Of a stretch of 64,000 nt of DNA, positions 44,857 to 54,304 are shown one piece after another. The translations under genes and the position numbers were made by a program. The stretch is from Gemmatimonadota bacterium (GTDB lineage: Bacteria > Latescibacterota > UBA2968 > UBA8231): contig JABJJN010000014.1 of NCBI GenBank assembly GCA_018660835.1, forward strand, positions 246,852 to 310,851, in the 5' to 3' direction. Position 1 is the stretch's first letter. The number at the start of each line of letters is the position of its first letter. The notes beneath the pieces were generated by a model. It had not been told where the DNA came from and ran no database searches. It was given only the letters and a program-made list of their open reading frames with translations.

Positions 44857-45215
44857 TGGTGGAGGCGGCGGGGATCGAACCCGCGTCCGAGAACAGTTCC
44901 GGCGAGACCACTACGTGCGTAGTCAGCCCGATGATATCTCACCCACCACGGCACCGGCTGACGAAAGCCGTGGTGAGCCAGTTCCAGAATTTCGCCGGGC
45001 ACCCTGGAACAGGGGTGCTCAACTAGCCTGCTTTGATGTCGTCGGGACTGGCGTCGCAGGCAACACCAGCCCCAACGGGCTACCTAATTGCTTAGGCGGC
45101 CAACGCGTACGAGTTATCGTTGGCGTTTGAGTTTTGTTCCCGGTTTTAGCGAGGTGTCGGGGACCTCGGCACGCGCTCTCGACTTCTCTACCCCCGTCGA
45201 AGCCAAGTCGCCCCC
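44857..45215 (-). ncRNA. ssrA: Transfer-messenger RNA (tmRNA)
   Basis: About 359 bases. The 5' end GGGGGCGACTTGGCTTCGACG and 3' end GGTTCGATCCCCGCCGCCTCC with ACCA are the tRNA-Ala-like half. GGGGGCG pairs with CGCCTCC, with one G-U pair. The tag reading frame is at 45092-45124 on the minus strand and encodes ANDNSYALAA followed by TAA; the ALAA end is the usual protease signal. It rescues stalled ribosomes with SmpB. The tRNA-like end can be mistaken for a stand-alone tRNA. Confidence 0.97.
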
Positions 45216-45273
45216 AGGGAAAGCATGTATCAGAAAAGTCAGACAGTTGATCAAACAATTGACTACAGTGGCG

Positions 45274-45302
45274 AATGTAGCGGGCAGCCAAAACAGTGTC
45301 AA
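45274..45302 (-). promoter_or_regulatory. Sigma70-type promoter of ssrA
   Basis: On the minus strand TTGACA (45302-45297), 17-base spacer, TACATT (45279-45274). Transcription would start near 45267, about 50 bases before the mature tmRNA 5' end, needing processing. A second, weaker TTGATC/ATACAT pair lies closer to the 5' end. Confidence 0.72.
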
Positions 45303-45367
45303 CGAAGGTGGCGAGCGCACAGATTCAGACGGCAACTGATTGTGTCACTTGAAGTTGCACTGTCATG

Positions 45368-47425
45368 TCAAAATGCCTGTCCAATGGACAGATACAGGCT
45401 TCGACCTGAGAATCCCCTGCTCCAGCCGGAATCGAGGCGCAGAGGGAGTCCCATATCCCACCGCAACCCAAGCCCATAGCCATCTGTCATCCCGTCCCAG
45501 GATGCATCCTTCGCTTTGCGCCACACCCCGGCTCGATCCCAGAAGCCTACCACGCCGACGGGGCCGATATCCACACGTAGTTCATTGCGAACATTGATGC
45601 CTGCCCGTCCGCCACCAACGGCCTGGATCGCATCACGGTCGACGCCACGAACCGAGCCGTCACCACCAAAGCTCTTCCAATAAGCCTGCGGCAATTGACG
45701 ATCACGCCGAATCGCCCCTGTCATCACCCAAGTCACAGCTTGTGCCCAGACGAAATGCGACCCGAGGGGCTGGTAGTGACGCGCCTCGACCAAACCATCA
45801 AGGACACGTGTCGTGGCGCCGCCGAATTCGACGGCAAAGAGTGCCTCTGCCCGCACGAAGGCACCACTCCTGGCCATGATCGGGTGATCACGCGTGTCTC
45901 GCTGCATGTCGAGACGAAAGTTGAGGGCCCGCGCCTCATTGGTGAGAATATCCGCCCACTGACGGTCGACTTCGAAGTCCTGTTTCAGATGGGGCCAGGT
46001 GACGACACTGTCATAGGCGGCACTATCCAAAAAAGCCAACGCGGAATCCTGCCTGCCGGAGAATTTGATTGTCTGCTCGACAACCGGGCGCTGGCGCGAC
46101 TGGGTCCAATCCATGGAGAGCTGCGTCAGATAACGGACCGCGCCTGAGCGTGATTGCCAGTTGCGTCCCAGGGTAGCATCGAGCTTCCACAGGCGCTCCA
46201 CAGAGGGATAGTCGTAGCTGCCACGAGCAACATAGGCCGCCGCCGTCGAGTCACCGAGAAAGGCCTGTCGCACAAGTGCTGGCGCGTGTTGTGATGTCAG
46301 CAGATCAAACTGACGCGGGTCATCCGGATCTGCAAAGACCTTGATCCGCCCAAACTCGTCCGTGACGCCTGCTGACAAGGTCAGGTCGGCAGGACTGTCG
46401 AAGAGATTTCGCTCTGTGAGATAGAGCGTGATCCCTTGCAGAGGCCGACCGAAACTTGCATCAGCACCGATGCGATTGCCACGTCCAAGGAAGTTTCGGT
46501 GCTCGACATTTCCAGTGAGACCCAGATCTTCTGTACTTGCATACGCGCGCGACTCCACGTGTAAATAGGGCCGTTCCTGCAGACGCAGGATGACGCGCTG
46601 CACACTGTCCGTCTCGGACTCGACAGGTGTAGCGACGATGACCGATCGAAACAATCCGGTCCGCGCCAGATTGCTGCGTGAACGACGCAGGTGCTCTGGG
46701 TCGTAGAGATCACCCTCGGAGAAAGTGAGCTGTCTGGAAATGAGCGAACGGCTTGTTTGCAAGGAGTCGGGCTCGACCTCTACAGCGCCGAAAACCATGC
46801 GACGGCCAGCGGTGATCTCGAATATCACATTCGCCTCGCGCCGCGAACGATCAAAATCGATTCGATTCTGTACGATTGCATGAGGGTGGCCCGTTGTGTT
46901 GAGCATCGTCAGCAGGCGGCGCTCGTCTTCCAACACGCGACCATAGCGAAAGACCTTCCCCCTCTCGACTCTGATTCGCTCTTGCAGGGCGGCTTCGTCG
47001 ATCGTAGCGATGTCGGCCAACTCCATCAGCACAGCCCCCACACGCCACTGCTCCCCGGAAGCGATCCGTAAGTAGATATGCAGTCGGTCATCCGGGTCCA
47101 GTGTGAAACGGCGTTCGACAATCTGTACATCCATGTAACCCGCCGCCCGATACAGATTCGTCACCGTCGTCATATCGGAGCGAAAATGTCGACGCTGGAA
47201 GCGCTTACCGATCTGCGTCTGCAGACCGGCGCGGACCTGAGGATTGCCAAAGGGCTTTTCCTGCTGGTGTTCAAAATGAATGCCTGCAATTCGTGGTTCT
47301 GCCAGTTCGCGATAGGTGATGGAGCGCTGCGGCCTCTCCACATCACCCCACGCGTCTGAGATCAGCAGCAGCACACCGAGCAGCACGCCCCACCCGCCCG
47401 TGACGACGAATGTCTTCGACATCAA
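45368..47425 (-). CDS. tamA: Omp85-family outer membrane protein, TamA-like
   Basis: 685 residues. Signal peptide (about 10-27). Three POTRA-like modules (about 45-290: for example RFQRRHFRSDMTTVTNLYRAAGYMDVQIV and SEGDLYDPEHLRRSRSNLARTGLFRSV), then a beta-barrel (about 300-685) with GGDGSVRGVDRD, the VRGF-type barrel motif, and a terminal Phe. The ATG overlaps the stop of the TamB-like gene (ATGA). By family, TamA/TamB assist assembly of certain outer-membrane proteins or phospholipid transport. BamA is an alternative, but the TamB neighbour argues for TamA. Confidence 0.87.
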   Translation of the reverse strand: MMSKTFVVTGGWGVLLGVLLLISDAWGDVERPQRSITYRELAEPRIAGIHFEHQQEKPFGNPQVRAGLQTQIGKRFQRRHFRSDMTTVTNLYRAAGYMDVQIVERRFTLDPDDRLHIYLRIASGEQWRVGAVLMELADIATIDEAALQERIRVERGKVFRYGRVLEDERRLLTMLNTTGHPHAIVQNRIDFDRSRREANVIFEITAGRRMVFGAVEVEPDSLQTSRSLISRQLTFSEGDLYDPEHLRRSRSNLARTGLFRSVIVATPVESETDSVQRVILRLQERPYLHVESRAYASTEDLGLTGNVEHRNFLGRGNRIGADASFGRPLQGITLYLTERNLFDSPADLTLSAGVTDEFGRIKVFADPDDPRQFDLLTSQHAPALVRQAFLGDSTAAAYVARGSYDYPSVERLWKLDATLGRNWQSRSGAVRYLTQLSMDWTQSRQRPVVEQTIKFSGRQDSALAFLDSAAYDSVVTWPHLKQDFEVDRQWADILTNEARALNFRLDMQRDTRDHPIMARSGAFVRAEALFAVEFGGATTRVLDGLVEARHYQPLGSHFVWAQAVTWVMTGAIRRDRQLPQAYWKSFGGDGSVRGVDRDAIQAVGGGRAGINVRNELRVDIGPVGVVGFWDRAGVWRKAKDASWDGMTDGYGLGLRWDMGLPLRLDSGWSRGFSGRSLYLSIGQAF

Positions 47426-50400
47426 AAGTCCTTCTCCAACACGATGCCGATCCCATAGACACCCCGATCCGAATTCGTACGAGCATCGATTTTCAGCAAT
47501 TTCGTCACGCGATACTCGGCCTCGAGTTGCCCCGTCGCCATATGACTTGCCAGCCCTTCATAGCGCAGCCACACAGACAGGGGCCAGTCCAGGTACTTGC
47601 CGACACGGACCGATGATTTGCCTATGGTCGCGCCGAGCACACTGCCAGAGGAGAGCAACTGAAATTCATCGAGCCCTACGCGCCTTGCCTGACGACTCAG
47701 CAGCAGCTGACCGGCGGCGGCGTAGAGGACATTGCCCCCTCCCTGCTCGGCGATGGGATCACCAAAAGCGAGCAGATTCAGCACCTCATTGTCCCCCAAT
47801 CCGGGACTCGTCAGAATCGGTGCTGTCTCCTGGGCAGTGCCACGCAGTTCGAGGCTCACCTCACGTTCTGTGTCTGAGGACAGATCGTATACAAGGGCCG
47901 TCGCCTGCAGATCGAGCTCAGGATCGAGCAGCAGTGGATCGTAGGCGATATCGAGCACTGAATAGGTCGGCAGCAGCCGATCGGTGATGATTCTTCCTCG
48001 ATCGAATTCAAAGCGCCGACTCAACAGCAGCAGATGCCCCTCCTGGATATCGAGCTCTCCCTGGAATCTTGGTTTTGACAATGTCCCGTAAATCCGAATG
48101 CCGCCATCAAGCACGACGTCTGAGATTTCACTGAGCGTCTGCAGCTCGTCGATATCGATGAACAGATCCAGTTGCGTCTGCTCCATCAGCTCACTTTGCA
48201 CCGATGGGGGCGGCGCGACGGCAGCCGTTAGATCGACCAGTTGCACTTGTGCCGTCGGTTGGTTCAGGCGCAGGAATCCTGAGAGTCGTCCCCCATCACC
48301 ACGCTGTTCCCATGTCAGGTCAGCATCAACATCATCCACATCAAAAATGTCCGCATAGCGATAGGGCACATCATCAAGCAGTAGATGCAGATCAAGCTCG
48401 GGCGTCAGGAACGTTGGCAAGCGCAGGGTCCCACTCAGTTCCAGACGCCCACTGCCCTCCGTCGACGTGCCGGCGAACCCCACGAGCCGCCCATGGGAGG
48501 CGTCATCGAAATAGATCTGTCCTGCCGCGAAGCGATAACCTGGCGTCATGTCCAGCAACGCCAACTGCAAGGCGACCACGTCGATTTCTCCGCGCAATCG
48601 CGGTTGCAGGAGATTGGATACGGCCAGATCGACCTCCACCCGCCCCGCCAGGTCATCGAGTTCTCCCCACTGGTCCAGCAAGGCCGTCAGCTCGATACCG
48701 GAAGATCTCAGACGCATCGTCCCATCGCGCCAGTCCGGCCACCCCAGTGAATCAGGTGGGATGCCGATGGAAGCAGTCAACTCATCTTGTGCTGGGGTCT
48801 GCCACTTTGCCAGCACATTCCACCCGAGGGGACGACCCTTGGCTCTCACTGTCAGCAGCCCGAGTTCATCGAGCTGAGCTGACCCTTCCACATCGAGGGC
48901 AGGTCGTGCAGGGGTCCCGGTGAAGACCGCCTCGGCGCTGATCAGACCTGAGAGATCTGTTGCACTGCCAAGAAGGGTGGCCGCTGATTGCAGATCGACA
49001 TCACGCAGACGCAATCGCAGATTGCTGACCATTGTATCAAGACGCCCCGACAACTCCACGGAGCCTACCGTGGGAACAACAGCCGTGTCGAGGCGATCGA
49101 CTTCCATCTCCAGGGACAAGGCATCAACAACGAGCGCCCCAGAATCGAGCCGCACTGAGGCGCGATCTCGCAATCGCAGCCCCCCTGTAGGTCGCTGGAT
49201 CCAGAATTGATCGATCGCAGCTTGTCCCTGCCAGTGCGACCAGTCCGGGTCCTTGGCGATCTGAGACAGGGGTAGAGCGACATCCAGCTGCCCTGTCAGT
49301 CGTACAGACGTTGAGTCATTTCTCTGGCCCGGCGTCGCCGCGTGGGCGACATAGTCTTCTGCCGTGACCTGCAATCGGGCGACCTGTTGCGCTCGAGTCG
49401 CTGCATCGAGCAGATGCCCAGGCGCCGACAGTCGTGCGTGCAGTGCCGACGAACTGTCCGCCCCCATCTGCAAGCTGACGCGAGTCCCTGGCTCGTCGAT
49501 ATCAACTTGCACACTCAAAGGCCCCAGGTCGTGCCCCTGCAATAACAAAGCATCGGCGTCGACAGAGGCCGTAATGGTCGGATAGGGCAAGGCGCCTGCG
49601 ATATCGACTCGCGCCCGCCCTTGGGTCGCCTCCCACGCTTTCCACGGAGCCAACTGCAGAGAGTCAACCCAACTCGAGATGGACCACTGGCGGCCCCGAC
49701 GAAGTGCCTTGAGTGTCGCCTCACCGATCGTTGTCGACAGATGAGCGTCCGTCATGTCGAAAGATTCAGGCCGGGTTTCAACCTGGATCGACTCCAAGGT
49801 GTAGGCGAACAGATCAGCGCGATGAATGCTCATACTATCGATGGACAGGGACAGCGTCGGTCGCAGTAGATCCTTCCAGGGAGTGGATCCTCGGACCCTC
49901 CCGCGCACGAAAACCGAATCAGCCTGACGCTGCAATCTCAACCCAGGGAATCGCCCTTCGACATTCACACAATCCACTGCCGCTGACAGGGACAGATCCA
50001 GGCCGTCTCCCCGAGCGCCCAGGTGCAGACGTCCCTGCGAGCTATGGGCCGACACCTCGACGGGGCCCGCAACCTGCCAGTCGGCGAGCTGCAGCGAGTC
50101 GATTCTGATGCCTCCTTGTGTCTCCGCGCCGAACCCGAGGACTCCGCGTCCACCCAGTTCTCCATCGAGCATCCCCTGCAACGTAGGATCCCAACGCCGC
50201 AGATCGAACTGCCGCGCCGCTACGTGCAAGGTATCGAAGCGTGAGGTGTTGAGATCGAGAACGGCCATTGCCATAAGACGACCCGACCCGGCCTGCGCCT
50301 TGATCTCCAGCTGTCGGTTTGCACCGAGATGGAGTTGCGCCAATACGGTCCCAGGATCGGCGCCGAATGGAAATGACCCAGACTCGAGCGCGACGTCCAG

Positions 50401-51744
50401 TTCGGGCCAGGCCGCGTGTCCGGTCAGCGCGAAAGGCGTCGGTCGTCCCAGCCAGGCCTCGCCCTGCAGATCGCCCGCCAGATCGAGTCGACCTGTGTCT
50501 CCAAGGGTCCCCTGGGCAGCCAACTGGCCGAGGACATCGCTACTTGCAGTTGCTCGCAGGTCACCATTTACCATCTGAGCACTCACCTGCAGATCGACTG
50601 CGTCCCTTGCCAGGCCACCGACGGCGGGTGCGGCTACGTCTATGTCGATGCGTTGCCCCTGTAAGGATGACGCAAGCGTCACGCGCGCGTCGGCACGCCC
50701 GGAGAGAGGTGCCAGCAGAGTGCCGATGTCGAAACCGGTAAGCGACGCGGTGCCGGTGAACCCCTCGTCCAGCTGCAGCACACCCGAGGCGGCCAGTTGT
50801 CCCTCGGCGACGACACCAGCCAACGAATCAAGCCAGAGGGAACTTCTGTCTGCACGGATTCGACCATCCCCGGCGATGGAGCTGATCCAGGGTGTTTCAC
50901 CTTCGTAGGAGAAGATCCCCGCGAGCGACACCGGCCACAGGGTGCCAGTCAACTGAACCTGTTCATTGACCTGCCAGATATCTGGGATGGAGAGATCCTG
51001 ATCACCTCTGCCCTCGAGTTCGCCGAAGGTGAGGGTTGCGCCCAAATCCGTTTCCATCGGCATCGCCCCCATCAGGCCGATGACAAGAGATCCGCGCACC
51101 ATGGCCTGAAAATCCTCACCTCCAACGCTCATCTCGCGAAAACTGATTTCCTGCATATGAATTCGAACTACCTGATCCCGTGGGACGGCGAAGAGATCGG
51201 CCGCCACTCTGACTGGCCCCTCAGGCGTACTCAACCAACCTGACGTCGTCAGATCCAGACGCCCTGGTACGCGCCCCGGCGGCTGCCATTCAACCTGCAA
51301 TCCATGGCCCCGCCACAGCAGTGAATCACCCTCGACAATATCGATCGCTACCGCGCCAATACTTAAGGCGGGCAGATCGTCAAGAATCGACAGATCCGGA
51401 AGCGATGGGCGAAGGTCCTCAGCCGCTGGACTCCGGGTGTCAGCCTGGGAGGCCAGTTGCCAACGTGCTCGCACCCCCTTCATCTGTGACCGCCACTGCC
51501 ACAACGAGATCTGCACTGTGTCGATCGTCACCCACGAGTGCTCGTCCTCTATCCTCACCTGCTCCAGGCCTACGCCTTGCAACAGGCTCCCCGAGGCATC
51601 GGCAACGGTGAGTTCGAAGCCAGCGTCCGCTACCTGCCCACGAACCAGGGAAAGCATGAGATGGATTCCGAGAGGCGACAGCCCCACGGCGAGTGTGAAC
51701 ACCAACAGGCTAAGACTCAGAAGGCGCCAGAGCTTCAATCCCAT
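47422..51744 (-). CDS. tamB: TamB-like translocation/assembly module protein
   Basis: 1440 residues from ATG 51744, which overlaps the stop of the AMMECR1 gene (TGATG). One N-terminal membrane anchor (about 5-28, RLLSLSLLVFTLAVGL) is followed by a very long beta-strand region (AsmA/DUF490-like repeats, many xxGxLxLxG strands) and the conserved TamB C-terminal domain (about 1210-1440: LTSPGLGDNEVLNLLAFGDP, GLDEFQLLSSGSV, YRVTKLLKIDARTNSDRG). It is an elongated lipid-conduit-type protein of the VPS13/TamB/AsmA class spanning the periplasm, linked to TamA. Confidence 0.88.
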   Translation of the reverse strand: MGLKLWRLLSLSLLVFTLAVGLSPLGIHLMLSLVRGQVADAGFELTVADASGSLLQGVGLEQVRIEDEHSWVTIDTVQISLWQWRSQMKGVRARWQLASQADTRSPAAEDLRPSLPDLSILDDLPALSIGAVAIDIVEGDSLLWRGHGLQVEWQPPGRVPGRLDLTTSGWLSTPEGPVRVAADLFAVPRDQVVRIHMQEISFREMSVGGEDFQAMVRGSLVIGLMGAMPMETDLGATLTFGELEGRGDQDLSIPDIWQVNEQVQLTGTLWPVSLAGIFSYEGETPWISSIAGDGRIRADRSSLWLDSLAGVVAEGQLAASGVLQLDEGFTGTASLTGFDIGTLLAPLSGRADARVTLASSLQGQRIDIDVAAPAVGGLARDAVDLQVSAQMVNGDLRATASSDVLGQLAAQGTLGDTGRLDLAGDLQGEAWLGRPTPFALTGHAAWPELDVALESGSFPFGADPGTVLAQLHLGANRQLEIKAQAGSGRLMAMAVLDLNTSRFDTLHVAARQFDLRRWDPTLQGMLDGELGGRGVLGFGAETQGGIRIDSLQLADWQVAGPVEVSAHSSQGRLHLGARGDGLDLSLSAAVDCVNVEGRFPGLRLQRQADSVFVRGRVRGSTPWKDLLRPTLSLSIDSMSIHRADLFAYTLESIQVETRPESFDMTDAHLSTTIGEATLKALRRGRQWSISSWVDSLQLAPWKAWEATQGRARVDIAGALPYPTITASVDADALLLQGHDLGPLSVQVDIDEPGTRVSLQMGADSSSALHARLSAPGHLLDAATRAQQVARLQVTAEDYVAHAATPGQRNDSTSVRLTGQLDVALPLSQIAKDPDWSHWQGQAAIDQFWIQRPTGGLRLRDRASVRLDSGALVVDALSLEMEVDRLDTAVVPTVGSVELSGRLDTMVSNLRLRLRDVDLQSAATLLGSATDLSGLISAEAVFTGTPARPALDVEGSAQLDELGLLTVRAKGRPLGWNVLAKWQTPAQDELTASIGIPPDSLGWPDWRDGTMRLRSSGIELTALLDQWGELDDLAGRVEVDLAVSNLLQPRLRGEIDVVALQLALLDMTPGYRFAAGQIYFDDASHGRLVGFAGTSTEGSGRLELSGTLRLPTFLTPELDLHLLLDDVPYRYADIFDVDDVDADLTWEQRGDGGRLSGFLRLNQPTAQVQLVDLTAAVAPPPSVQSELMEQTQLDLFIDIDELQTLSEISDVVLDGGIRIYGTLSKPRFQGELDIQEGHLLLLSRRFEFDRGRIITDRLLPTYSVLDIAYDPLLLDPELDLQATALVYDLSSDTEREVSLELRGTAQETAPILTSPGLGDNEVLNLLAFGDPIAEQGGGNVLYAAAGQLLLSRQARRVGLDEFQLLSSGSVLGATIGKSSVRVGKYLDWPLSVWLRYEGLASHMATGQLEAEYRVTKLLKIDARTNSDRGVYGIGIVLEKDF

Positions 51745-52313
51745 CAAGAAGGGCCGAAACTCTGCGCTGTGTAGCGGAAGGCGGCCAGCGTCGATGACCA
51801 ATAGTCGGGCGCCCATCCCGCTTTCGCTTTCACCTCGGTCACGAAACGCTCTGGTTCAGCGATCACGTCCCAGACGGCGGGCAGGAGTGTGCCGCGATGG
51901 CGACCATCGACAAGCAACAGTCCGTCGACACCGGGACGCAGTTGGCGCACCAGATCATCCGTGTCGGTCACATGTAGTGGCTCCAGGGCGGACAGTACGG
52001 AAACCGACGGCTCTAGTCCGGGGCGCTCAGCCAGCGTGAGGGGCGCAAAGCGGGGATCGCGAGAGGCTGCGGCGTGTGTATTGATGGCGACATCACAGAT
52101 CAGCGGTCGCGTAGCAGCCGAACTACCCATACAACCCCGCAACGACCCGTCTTCGCGACGAAGGGTGACAAAGCTCGCCGCTTCCTGCTGGACAGATGCG
52201 TCGAAGTCAGACGGATCCACCTGCAGCTGGGTGCCATCGGCGACACATTGGTCGAGGGCCCGTGCTACCACCTCTAGCAGTTGCGCACCATCTGTCTGTG
52301 TCAGTTCAGCCAT
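51744..52313 (-). CDS. AMMECR1-domain protein (AmmeMemoRadiSam system protein A)
   Basis: About 189 residues from ATG 52313; upstream in-frame ATGs at 52322 and 52331 are alternatives. The AMMECR1 signature LRGCMGS is present (about 57-63), with VDPSDFDASVQQEAASFVTL before it, then SVLSALEPL and FVTEVKAKAG. AMMECR1 proteins occur in a widespread but mechanistically unsettled trio with Memo and a radical SAM enzyme. It overlaps the Memo gene (8 bases) and the TamB gene (1 base). Confidence 0.93.
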   Translation of the reverse strand: MAELTQTDGAQLLEVVARALDQCVADGTQLQVDPSDFDASVQQEAASFVTLRREDGSLRGCMGSSAATRPLICDVAINTHAAASRDPRFAPLTLAERPGLEPSVSVLSALEPLHVTDTDDLVRQLRPGVDGLLLVDGRHRGTLLPAVWDVIAEPERFVTEVKAKAGWAPDYWSSTLAAFRYTAQSFGPS

Positions 52314-53121
52314 GAAAGACATAGGCGCCATAACCAACGACTCGTTCAGGACTCCCTGCTGTGTCGGCGGATGTCCGCACATCTACGGCGGCTGCGGTGA
52401 GATGATATCTCTGCGCCAAACGCAGGAGGGACTGGATCGCAGGTAGACCACAGGCGCCGCCTGCATCGATATCATCGGGTTTGAGAGATTCGATCGCGAT
52501 GGACGTTTCGGCATCCAGCGCCCTTGCCACATCGTGATTGTGGAAGTGACTCAGATCCGAGCTGATGATGAAGACGGTCTCCGGCCCACCCCACAAGCGA
52601 TCCAGCATTCGATCAAATTGAGCCGGATCACACTGCCCAAACAACAAGGGCACGACCGTGAAGGGACCCTCCAGTGTCTGTAGCAGGAATGGCAGGTGGA
52701 CTTCGATTGCGTGTTCATCCTCGTGCGCCTCGTCCACGATCTGCACAGCCCCTTGATCGACTAACTGTTGCACGATGGGGTCAACCGTGATGGGACCCAG
52801 AGGCGTGTCGAGCAGATCTGCCACTGGAGCCACCAGACCACTTACGGCGACGCGGTGAGACGGACCGATGAGCACGACGCGGCGGATCGATTGACGCTGC
52901 GATTCGAGCCAGGCATAGGCGGTGCCGGCAACAGAGCCTGAGAAGACATATCCTGCATGTGGACAGATGAGTGCCTTCGCTGGTCGAATTGGATCAGGCA
53001 CGCGCCCCGTCGCAGCCAGTCTCTTCGCTCCCTCAGTGAGATACGCATCCACCGTCGCCGCCAGGCGGTGGCGATCATCACTGTAGAAGCGGCCGGCTAC
53101 TGCGGCAGGACGTACCAGCAC
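52306..53121 (-). CDS. Memo-family protein (AmmeMemoRadiSam system protein B)
   Basis: 271 residues from GTG 53121. Memo fold related to class III extradiol dioxygenases: PHAGYVFSGSVAGTAY (His of the metal site), LIGPSHRV, EHAIEVHLPFL, and SSDLSHFH near 185-192. A metal-binding active site of the dioxygenase type is conserved, but the physiological substrate is unknown. It is the first gene of a minus-strand operon Memo-AMMECR1-tamB-tamA and diverges from the radical SAM partner at 53207. Confidence 0.93.
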   Translation of the reverse strand: MLVRPAAVAGRFYSDDRHRLAATVDAYLTEGAKRLAATGRVPDPIRPAKALICPHAGYVFSGSVAGTAYAWLESQRQSIRRVVLIGPSHRVAVSGLVAPVADLLDTPLGPITVDPIVQQLVDQGAVQIVDEAHEDEHAIEVHLPFLLQTLEGPFTVVPLLFGQCDPAQFDRMLDRLWGGPETVFIISSDLSHFHNHDVARALDAETSIAIESLKPDDIDAGGACGLPAIQSLLRLAQRYHLTAAAVDVRTSADTAGSPERVVGYGAYVFHG

Positions 53122-53206
53122 GGTATCAGCGGTCGGAAGGAGGCACGGTATATATTCGGGACGTCTATTCTAGATTACCCCTGTGTGCCGGAGGGAGCAA
53201 GACGTT

Positions 53207-54292
53207 TTGCCAGACGATGCAATCCACCCTGCCCGCTACTGGCACACCATAGAAGACGGGCGCCTTCAATGCGATCTATGTCCGCGCTTCTGTCGGTTGC
53301 GCGATGGTCAGCGTGGCTTGTGTTTTGTTCGCGCCCGCGCCGGGGAGCAGGTGGTGCTCACCACTTACGGTCGTTCGAGTGGTTTCTGCGTCGACCCGAT
53401 CGAGAAAAAACCCCTGAACCACTTCCTCCCTGGCACACCCGTGCTCTCCTTTGGCACGGCTGGTTGTAATCTGACCTGCCAATTCTGTCAGAATTGGGAC
53501 ATCAGTAAGTCGCGGCAAGTCGATACGCTCGCCGCGGCGGCATCTCCTGAAACCATCGCCCGCGCGGCACAGGATCTGGGCTGTGCGAGTGTCGCTTTCA
53601 CCTACAATGACCCCGTCATCTTCCTGGAGTATGCTGTCGACGTCGCTGCCGCCTGCCATGAAGCGGGAATCGGCACCGTCGCCGTCACGGCCGGAGAAAT
53701 CTGCGAGGCACCACGCCGTGAGTTCTTTGCTTCAATGGATGCGACGAATATCGATTTGAAGGCCTTCACCCAGACCTTCTACCACGAGTTGTGCAGTGGC
53801 GATCTGGCGACCGTTCTTGAGACGCTGAACTATGTGGCCCATGAGACCGACACGTGGCTGGAGATCACAACGCTGCTGATCCCCGACGCCAACGATTCCA
53901 ACGTCGAGATTCAGGCTCAGACCCGGTGGATCTACGAACACCTCGGTCCACAGGTGCCGCTCCACTTCACCGCATTTCACCCGGATTTCCGCATGCTTGA
54001 TAGAGAGCGAACACCGGCAACCACCCTGGCACGGGCGCGCCAGATCGCCCTCGATCAGGGCCTCAAACATGTTTACACGGGGAATGTCCACGATGAGGAA
54101 GGTGGCAGCACAACCTGCCCACACTGTGGGACACGTGTCATCGGGCGTGACTGGTACACACTGACATCCTGGTCGCTGAGTGAAACGGGTGAGTGCAGCC
54201 AATGCGGAACCCCATTGGCCGGCGTGTTCCGCGGTGCACCCGGCACGTGGGGTGCCCGACGACAGCCCGTGAGCCTGGAAGACTACAAGTGA
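53207..54292 (+). CDS. AmmeMemoRadiSam radical SAM enzyme
   Basis: About 361 residues from TTG 53207, with GGAGG/GGAG at 53190-53196 upstream; GTG 53183 is an alternative. Radical SAM CxxxCxxC in CNLTCQFCQNW, similar to pyruvate-formate-lyase activase. Extra Cys motifs: N-terminal LCPRFCRLRDGQRGLC and C-terminal CPHCGTR and CSQCGTP, the latter like a zinc ribbon. By family it works with AMMECR1 and Memo; the reaction is unsettled. Divergent from the Memo operon, leaving about 85 bases for both promoters. Confidence 0.93.
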   Translation: MPDDAIHPARYWHTIEDGRLQCDLCPRFCRLRDGQRGLCFVRARAGEQVVLTTYGRSSGFCVDPIEKKPLNHFLPGTPVLSFGTAGCNLTCQFCQNWDISKSRQVDTLAAAASPETIARAAQDLGCASVAFTYNDPVIFLEYAVDVAAACHEAGIGTVAVTAGEICEAPRREFFASMDATNIDLKAFTQTFYHELCSGDLATVLETLNYVAHETDTWLEITTLLIPDANDSNVEIQAQTRWIYEHLGPQVPLHFTAFHPDFRMLDRERTPATTLARARQIALDQGLKHVYTGNVHDEEGGSTTCPHCGTRVIGRDWYTLTSWSLSETGECSQCGTPLAGVFRGAPGTWGARRQPVSLEDYK

Positions 54293-54304
54293 CGCTTGCG
54301 CGGA

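Noticed and set aside
44857..44900. Stand-alone tRNA gene suggested by the T-arm and CCA end
   Set aside because: The matching acceptor strand is 350 bases away and a tag frame ends in ALAA-stop, so it is the 3' half of tmRNA.
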